The notes under the pieces: generated by a model
What the model saw: only the letters and a program-made list of their open reading frames with translations
Database searches by the model: none
Told to the model about the DNA's origin: nothing
Shown here: in pieces, positions 57,896-64,000 of the stretch
Layout of the letters: each line of letters starts with the position of its first letter
Numbering within the stretch: position 1 is the stretch's first letter
Program-made: the position numbers and the translations under genes
Origin: Rheum nobile
Taxonomy: Eukaryota > Streptophyta > Magnoliopsida > Caryophyllales > Polygonaceae
Assembly: GCA_027886185.1 (NCBI GenBank)
Contig: WOAB01000606.1
Span: 4,464,001 to 4,528,000 of the forward strand
Direction of reading: 5' to 3'
Length of the DNA stretch: 64,000 bases

Positions 57896-58096
57896 ATGCT
57901 TCAACTCTTCTTCGCCGTCGCTTTCTCCGCAGTGCCTCTGACGCTGTACATCCCTCCGATTCGGAGCCTCAATTTGTTCGTCGAGACGATGGAGGATGCT
58001 CTTCGCCACTCGCTTGTCTACGCCATCAGAGCGCACCGCCGCCTGCATACCGCCTTCTCCAGGCTATTGTCTCGAGTCTTCCCCCTCCGACGGTAG
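57896..58096 (+). CDS. Short conserved-looking plant protein (66 aa), function unknown
   Basis: ATG to TAG with no introns inside. The protein has a hydrophobic N-terminal segment (LQLFFAVAFSAVPLTLYIP, residues 2-20) that could be a signal anchor. An acidic amphipathic stretch (SLNLFVETMEDALRH) and an Arg-rich C-terminus follow. The upstream leader is CT-rich like a plant 5' UTR, with a possible TATA box at 57693. The composition is balanced and unlike the flanking AT-rich DNA. I recall short plant proteins with a very similar start but cannot verify this or give a function. A second frame from 57874 (78 aa) overlaps but is Ser/Arg/Pro-rich and less protein-like. A 3' UTR intron is possible (58397-58430 ends in CTCTGTAG). 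Confidence 0.6.
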   Translation: MLQLFFAVAFSAVPLTLYIPPIRSLNLFVETMEDALRHSLVYAIRAHRRLHTAFSRLLSRVFPLRR

Positions 58097-58740
58097 ATTC
58101 GCATGTTTAACTGTAACCTAATTCCGATCAAAGCTCTTTTCTCAAGTGTAAATAGGCTTTGATTCGTTTTTCCGTTTCTGATGATTTGTTATCCTCTCCT
58201 TTTTCGTTCTTGTAACTCCCGATCTTGGTGATTTGTTTGGATTTGGGGCTAATTAGGCTTCCGAAATCAATTTTTGAATTGAATATCATGTACGCGTGGT
58301 TGGAGAATGAAAACACCATTATTTGTTTCCGATCTGGAACTAATTTGATATCTGAGCATTCTAATGCAATAAAACTGGATATATTTTTGTTCTTGGGTTT
58401 CAGTTTACATGGATCTTCGTCTCTGTAGAAGGTGAGCGATGAACACCAGAATATTGTAGGAGTTGAGAGATGAACAGAAGGCAGATATTCAGACACGAGG
58501 CGCGGCGGTGGACTCATGATACTCATCTCTATTTTGTGGTCGTTTTTCCGTCCCAAAACCCTCAACAATATTTAATGCATTATAATATGTATCCGGTAGG
58601 ATATTTGTTGTTCAGTATACTACGGAGTACTATTTTTTTTTTAAGATCTTAATCGCCTGCTTCTATCGGTTAGAACCACTCTATGTCCGAATCGAGTACG
58701 CGCCAAACCACTAAACCTAGTATACTTATTTTATGTGATT
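58097..58740 (+). other. Downstream region of the 66-aa gene
   Basis: T-rich sequence, perhaps 3' UTR and intron of the preceding gene. Minus-strand frame 58568-58128 is open for 146 codons but shows no known domain; I treat it as chance. Confidence 0.35.
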
Positions 58741-58758
58741 TTATAAGAAAAAATAACT

Positions 58759-59844
58759 CTAAATAATATCAACTATTAGCCTTGAATCAAAAATAACATT
58801 CGGATAAAATCTTTAAAATCAATATCGATGGTTTAACAAAAATGAATGGTGAATCAAGCTTTGGTTACATTTTCAGGAACAACAAAAGTGAAACAATTTT
58901 TCTCTTTAGGGGATAAATGTGGTACCTCAAACCCTTAAAAACAGAAACGCTTACAGTAAGAAATGCCTTGATAAAGGCTTATGAATTAGACATTATTAAC
59001 ATTCATCTAGAATGTGATAACCTGACTGTTGTGAATGTCCTGAATCAAATCTGACACTGTCCATGGGATATTGAAATGTTAATTTCTGATATCCTGTGTG
59101 TTTTACAATTTTTCTCTTCAGTGCAGATTTTCCATGTCTTCCGAGAAACAAACGTGGTGACCGACTTCATCGCAAATGAGGCCCAACTTAGTTCCTTGGA
59201 AGATATTCGAGCTAATTTAGAATTTGTAATTTTCATCCGAAAGGATGTTATAGACTGAGAAATCGACTCTTCTGTAGTTTTCAGTCTAATTTTTATCTAA
59301 TAATAAAAAAAATTAATACGAACTTACAAAATTGTAAAAGCATATCTAAATTATGTCAATATTAACCAAAAAATGGTATGTACATATTTTCGGTGAATTT
59401 TCCGGCGGGTTTACTGATATAGAGGCGATGAATTTTTCGGCGAGTTTGTTGATATAGAGCCGGAAAAATGAGTTGTCATATTTCCGTTTAACACATCAAA
59501 TTATACCTCATTTATATAATAAAAAAACTAAAAGAAAAATACACAAACCAATATCAGTAATTCGCATCTTACAGCAACACGAACAAAAGAAAATCGGTCA
59601 TATTTTTTGACAGATCACTTTTTAAACAAATCAGTCATTATTATACAAATGAAGTGTAATTTAATGAGTATTTTTTTTGACAAATTACATTTTCGACTCC
59701 ATTTCAACATTTTACGTTAGAAAATTCACTCGAAAAATATGCTCATACCATTTTTGGTTTATATTGTCATAGTTTAAATATATTTTTATAATTTTTAAAG
59801 TTCGTATTATTTTTACTTCAAAGGTAATAGTTGCTATTATTTAG
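58759..59844. mobile_element. TIR element interrupted by an RNase H relic
   Basis: CTAAATAATATCAACTATTA at 58759 is mirrored by TAGTTGCTATTATTTAG ending 59844. The inner arm resumes at about 59305 (TTAATACGAACTTAC...ACCAAAAAATGGTATG) and is mirrored at 59740-59815. The RNase H-like sequence (58808-59258) therefore sits within the left arm. 59395-59462 also holds two copies of a TGAATTTTYCGGCGRGTTT phrase. Confidence 0.55.
58808..59258 (+). pseudogene. RNase H-like (RVT_3 type) fragment
   Basis: Shows the plant RNase H-like order: INIDGLTK, FGYIFRNN, ETLTVRNALIKAYEL, NIHLECDNLTVVNVL, and then IFHVFRETNVVTDFIANEA. The four acidic positions are recognisable (D, E, D, D). At least two stops (near 58912 and 59051) interrupt it. 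Such domains occur at the end of plant LINEs and in stand-alone genes. No RT lies upstream. Confidence 0.65.
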
Positions 59845-62005
59845 ATTCATTTTTTCAGTTTATAAAGAAGAAGTCTCGGAAAAATTCAGGATTAATTAAA
59901 ACTAGCATGTGTCCTCATATATTTTAAGAATGAATTTAATTTTTTTACAGTATGTAAAATATAAAAGAGAATTATATAGAAAAATTAACATGATGTATCA
60001 GAAAGAAACTATCTTAATTGGAATAATTTATAAGGTGTATTGTATGATGAAAATTGAAGGTAGATATGTGAATTTATATTAATAGAAGAAAATATAAATT
60101 AAAATTTTTATGTAATTATTAAAAATAAAACTGCATATTGTATTCTTTATAATGGAGTTTACGGACAATCTATTCACCCTTATTAAATCATGAACACTAA
60201 TTAAGTATGATAATAATGTTTTCGGTAAGTGCATAATTATATGTATGTTGGCGGATGAACCGTATAACGTTAACTATTTACGGACCATCTATCTATATAC
60301 ATATCTTTATAATGGAGTTTACGGACCATTAACGTAAATATTATATTATAGACACTAATTAAGTATGATAATAATGTTTTTGGTAAGTGTAGAATTATCA
60401 TATATAATGGAAAATATTTTGGGTGGTAATTTAGAAAATTTGTATAAATAAAAGATAAATTTAATTATGAATAAAATAAAAATAAATAGATAAATATACA
60501 TAATTATTTAATGATGTGATATACTTAGATTAACGAAGAGATAATTGCGACTATAATAATAATATATATAGATATGTGTTGTGAGATTTTGATAAACAAT
60601 GGGTTGATTGCATTATACTTAGGCGGCTGCTGTTGGGTTTGGTGGATTAGACAGGTTTTATAACTTCATGATTACTGTTATAAGTTTTTTTTTATTCTTT
60701 TCACCCGGACAAGAAATGTGGACGTGATGTTGATGGTAGCTCTCACTTTAAATTTTTCGAAGGAACAGGGATATATGGATAAGTGGTATTAAAATTGCTT
60801 TTTCTTCTAAACGAATTGTGAAAATAAATTGTTTGATAAGTGGAATCTCTATTTTCATTGTTAGTTCTGATGCTTTATTCATCTTTTGTGACTTGTGATC
60901 GTATAGAGACGGTCTATGTTCAAATTGGGTATTAGTGGTACACAAAGTGATAAACTCTTCCTTAATATCATTGTTTTCATACACGTCAAATATAATGTTT
61001 AAAAAAATCTAATGTCAAATCATTAGACTAAATGAATATTGATATTTGAACATGTTATTGATAATAACATGAAGTACATTTTACCTACCTAGGAATTAAA
61101 TTCCTGAGAATTTAACTACTTTTTAGGAATTGTAAATTGCTGGAAATTGTGAAATCATGTTTGGTTCAAAATTGTTATTTTTATATTAACATAGAAAGTA
61201 ATAATATTTTCGTTTAAAAACGCATGAAGTACATTTTACCTATCTCTTCAAGATAAGTGCAATTTCTTTAATTGGAGGAATTGCAACTTCCTGAGAAGTA
61301 AATTCCCACGTTTTAAATTTGAACCAAATACAAGAAATTAATGTATTTTCTGGAAAAATTCAACTTCCTAGAAAGTGTAGCACGAACCAAACGAAGACTT
61401 ACTTTTGTGACTTATGACTGTCTCTTTGTAGATAAAAAACATTTCGTTATAAAAAGTTGATTTTTGTTTAAATACAAACAAATTGCAATTGGATCTTATA
61501 CAATATCAAAACAAGAAGTATTTGAGTCAACCATGAACCACCGGGCTGGCAGCATTGGACCTTAAATATTTTATCCTTTATGTTGTACGACTGTTTGATC
61601 AAAATTGGCATATTGTTATTTTTGGGAATAATTCCGGGTAAGGATTTTAAAAGATATTAGTCGTTCTAACTTATAAGGGCCATGAGTTAAGATTTATCTC
61701 TTAAGAGACTTATTTAAAAAACAAACTTAAACCCTTTAAGAATGAAAAATATTTAAAAGCAATAAATTCTTAATAAAATCCTTTCAAAACAAGTTTATCA
61801 ACTTACCAAGTTTATCTACTTTTTTCAAAAAAAATCAGTGGTAGGGCACTTTGTGCTGGGTTGGTCGATCATTAAAGAGTACTCCCATATTCTAAAGTTG
61901 ATTCATTTTTAAGGATGGGTCCCGTACCAAGTTCACTCTAACTATTGTGGATAGTAAGTATTATAAATTTTATATTTTTTTTCTAAAACATAGTTAAGTA
62001 CTAGC
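59845..62005. other. AT-rich intergenic region
   Basis: No gene supported. It holds a 165-bp direct duplication (60141-60240 and 60306-60400, sharing CACTAATTAAGTATGATAATAATG). It also holds a worn Tourist-like relic (about 61068-61400, ending CGAACCAAACGAAG). Confidence 0.6.
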
Positions 62006-62646
62006 TGTTGGGGTCGGAAAAATCCAGCAAGTCGATCACGCAAGGCGGCGGGTCAAGACGACACTCATCGGGACGACATGTTGAGATGACATTCGTCGAG
62101 ACAAGACACGACAACTTCCTTCAAATCAATCTCCCATCAAGTCGACTCGGGAGTCGACCGTTGGTTCAAGAGACGACTGTCAGTTCAGGAGGCGACGTCT
62201 GACAAAAACGTCACTGATTGCAAATCATTCAAATGGATGTATAAATTATCTGAATCAATAACACCGCATAGAGAATCAATGAAGAGAATCATGGAGCATT
62301 AAACCAATGACGGAAATAAAGAAAGCATTAACTTCCTAGAGAAATTCAAGGAATTTGTCTTCAACAACTCTATCCACAACTTGGGCATCAAGGAAGAGAA
62401 TATTTAGAATATTTCTAAGACACTTATTAGCTATATGGTCTTGTCTTCTACTTTCTATCTAATCATTCCTAATCGATCACATGTACGCTCATAAAAATTT
62501 TCCTCTCATCTCTATCATGTACTCTCCAAAAAACATCCATGGATACTTTGTAATTGCTTGATTATATCTATTCAAGTCAAATCGTTCCCTTTAGCTATCT
62601 TACCCCTCAATTAAGCAGATTGAGATCAATTGGTCTTTTTCGCCCA
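62006..62646 (+). repeat. 5' LTR of element F (about 641 bp)
   Basis: Starts TGTTGGGGTC and ends near CGCCCA, followed within 8 nt by the primer site. TATA-like TGTATAAATT near 62237. Only one copy in the window, so edges are approximate. Confidence 0.6.
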
Positions 62647-62654
62647 AAATAATT

Positions 62655-62672
62655 TGGCGCTCACTGTGGAGC
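62655..62672 (+). other. Primer binding site of element F
   Basis: TGGCGCTCACTGTGGAGC resembles the TGGCGCC..CTGTGGGG-type primer sites of Tat-like elements, with a few differences. Confidence 0.6.
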
Positions 62673-62730
62673 AAATAGTTAAAAACTCCGATTCATCTAT
62701 TCCCTATTCCAAACACATCCAATCCATCAC

Positions 62731-63836
62731 CATGTCCGAAGGACAGGGGCAAGTCACCATGGATGAGCACTCAAAAGGTATCAACTCCTTGAGAAATACC
62801 CTAGATCTACAAAAAGCACAATTGGAGGCTTAAAGGACCGATATGGAGATCCGAAAAAATTCAAATGGCTAAGATGGCTGCCCAAAAAGCCCAAGCCGAT
62901 GTCATGGTAGCACAATTGACCCTTCAAAACGAGTCTTCAAAAACGCAGATACAATCCAACATCTCAAACTCAATACAACCTTGTCTTCACGGAAGATACA
63001 ACCCGACGAGGTGACCCAACCTGGTGAGGCAACCCGACCTGATGAGGCGACCCGACCTGGTGTTACGGCCCGACCTAGAAGATGTCATCGAGCGGAAAAT
63101 TCAGAAGCAATTAAAAGCCTTGGATGCAAGGATCGCTAGAACCCATAGCGTCCCACGACCTATCGAGAAAGAGGACGATGGCGGCCTTGAGGAGTCACCC
63201 TTCGTAGAGTCCATTGATGCGGTCGAGATGTCAATAAAGTTCATTGTTCCGAACATGCCGTGCTACAATGGTTCAGGAGATCTGGATGACCACTTGTCTA
63301 TTTACAAACAAAAGATGATGACATGTTCAATCCCCAAGACGACGCGAGAATCCATCATGTGTAAGGGGTTTGGGTCCACTATGATAGGACCCGCCCTAAC
63401 ATGGTTCACCAATTTGCCAAACGAAAATGTAAGGTCATTCGCCGACTTAATCGACATCTTCAAAATTCAGTTCATTAGCAGCCGACGTCTTAAAAAACAA
63501 TCTAGCAACTTTTATTGGAATGTATAGGGGAACGACGAAACACTATGAAACTACTTGAATCGATTCAATCTGGAAAAGGTTGATATCTTCAATTGTGACG
63601 TCCCGACTTCCGTCGAAGCATTCCGTCAAGGCCTCCGCAAAGACAACGACCTCTACAAGGAGTTGATGATGTACCCATGTACAACCTTCGAAGACGCCCA
63701 AACCAAGGCGATGGACCATGTCCTACTCAAAGAAGACGTCAAAGCCGAAAGAGAAATCTCAGATTATGACAAAGACGCCGCCAAAGAGATAGTCCATCGC
63801 CGGAGCGAATATAGGTTTCATCCGTATCACATTTAA
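62731..63836 (+). pseudogene. Element F gag (broken)
   Basis: N-terminus MSEGQGQVTMDEHSKG then a Gln/Lys-rich coil. The capsid core lies in the frame 63024-63527 (FIVPNMPCYNGSGDLDDHLS, MCKGFGSTMIGPALTWF, FKIQFISSRRLKKQSS). It continues in the same frame 63555-63836 (LNRFNLEKVDIFNCD, AFRQGL..DLYKELMMYP). Two stops, TAG at 63525-63527 and TGA at 63546-63548, split it where Gln and Arg would fit, again C-to-T type. This is the Tat/Ogre style of gag. The N-terminal part has another stop (62831-62833). Confidence 0.75.
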
Positions 63837-64000
63837 ACAACTTATTATTTTTACATCTATCTCTTACATTTGTTATGTCTTTGAACTATTTCTTGTAAAA
63901 ATAAACAAATTGATTCTAATATATGTCAAATGACATTAACATACACAATGGGTGACGACTCTATAAGCAAACACTTACATTACACGATCGATCGGTACAA
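63837..64000. other. AT-rich sequence to window end
   Basis: No gene or repeat recognised. Confidence 0.5.

Larger units (their letters stand above)
62006..63836 (+). mobile_element. Tat/Ogre-like LTR retrotransposon F, 5' part
   Basis: 5' LTR, primer site and a broken gag. After the gag relic ends at 63836 the sequence turns AT-rich and no protease or RT follows within the window. The element is truncated or continues beyond an insertion. Confidence 0.75.

Noticed and set aside
58128..58568. 146-codon minus-strand frame
   Set aside because: No domain, AT-rich Lys/Ile/Ser composition, and it lies in the downstream region of the 66-aa gene.

Overview
The window is repeat-dominated nuclear DNA of a flowering plant. 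It contains nested LTR retrotransposons, MITEs (Stowaway, Tourist-like and hAT-like), a CACTA element carrying a copied intron-bearing host gene, and only one short gene that looks live. The primer sites (initiator tRNA-Met, tRNA-Asp) and the Ty3/gypsy clades (chromovirus CRM/Reina-like and Tekay/Del-like, Athila-like, Tat/Ogre-like) fit a dicot. I cannot name the species. No rRNA, tRNA, CRISPR or organelle genes were seen.

Layout. 1-6812: minus-strand chromovirus A, cut by the left edge, with LTR, primer site, gag and a pol broken by stops and frameshifts. 6813-9378: pol-tail fragments of the same family in both orientations around a 13-unit, 54-bp tandem repeat. 9379-19234: minus-strand Tekay/Del-like element B. 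19235-31854: a minus-strand element or pair of relatives (D) with no recognisable genes, split at 22235-28751 by plus-strand element E (Athila-like, gag-protease only, target duplication ATTTG). 31855-33587: four tandem hairpins, a hAT-like MITE and an AT-rich repeat. 33588-37353: a CACTA transposon with an exon-intron copy of a MOG1 (Ran-release factor) gene, ending in a long inverted repeat and a TGCG/TG microsatellite. 38613-42061: a LINE-like insertion. 42242-45616: a cluster of small DNA transposons. 46139-55096: element C, close kin of B, inserted with target duplication CATTC into diverged tandem repeats (45620-57620) that may derive from a MULE. 57690-58440: a short host gene (66 aa). 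58759-59844: a terminal-inverted-repeat element split by an RNase H-like relic. 62006-63836: the 5' part of a Tat/Ogre-like element F.

Three points stand out. First, four elements (B, C, D, E) carry clusters of 12-bp GC dyads (CGGCG-NN-CGCCG or CCGCG-NN-CGCGG) set mostly 20-21 bp apart, that is two DNA helical turns, and in B, C and D they begin about 235-250 bp downstream of the TATA box. Second, B and C share the same pol lesions, including a reverse transcriptase active site changed from Asp-Asp to Asn-Gly and the same RNase H/integrase deletion. Yet C keeps an open 447-aa gag and has very similar LTRs, which points to a defective lineage copied in trans. Third, the CACTA element has captured a six-exon MOG1 copy at DNA level. 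Many stops in A, E and F look like C-to-T (or G-to-A) transitions, as expected for methylated, silenced repeats.
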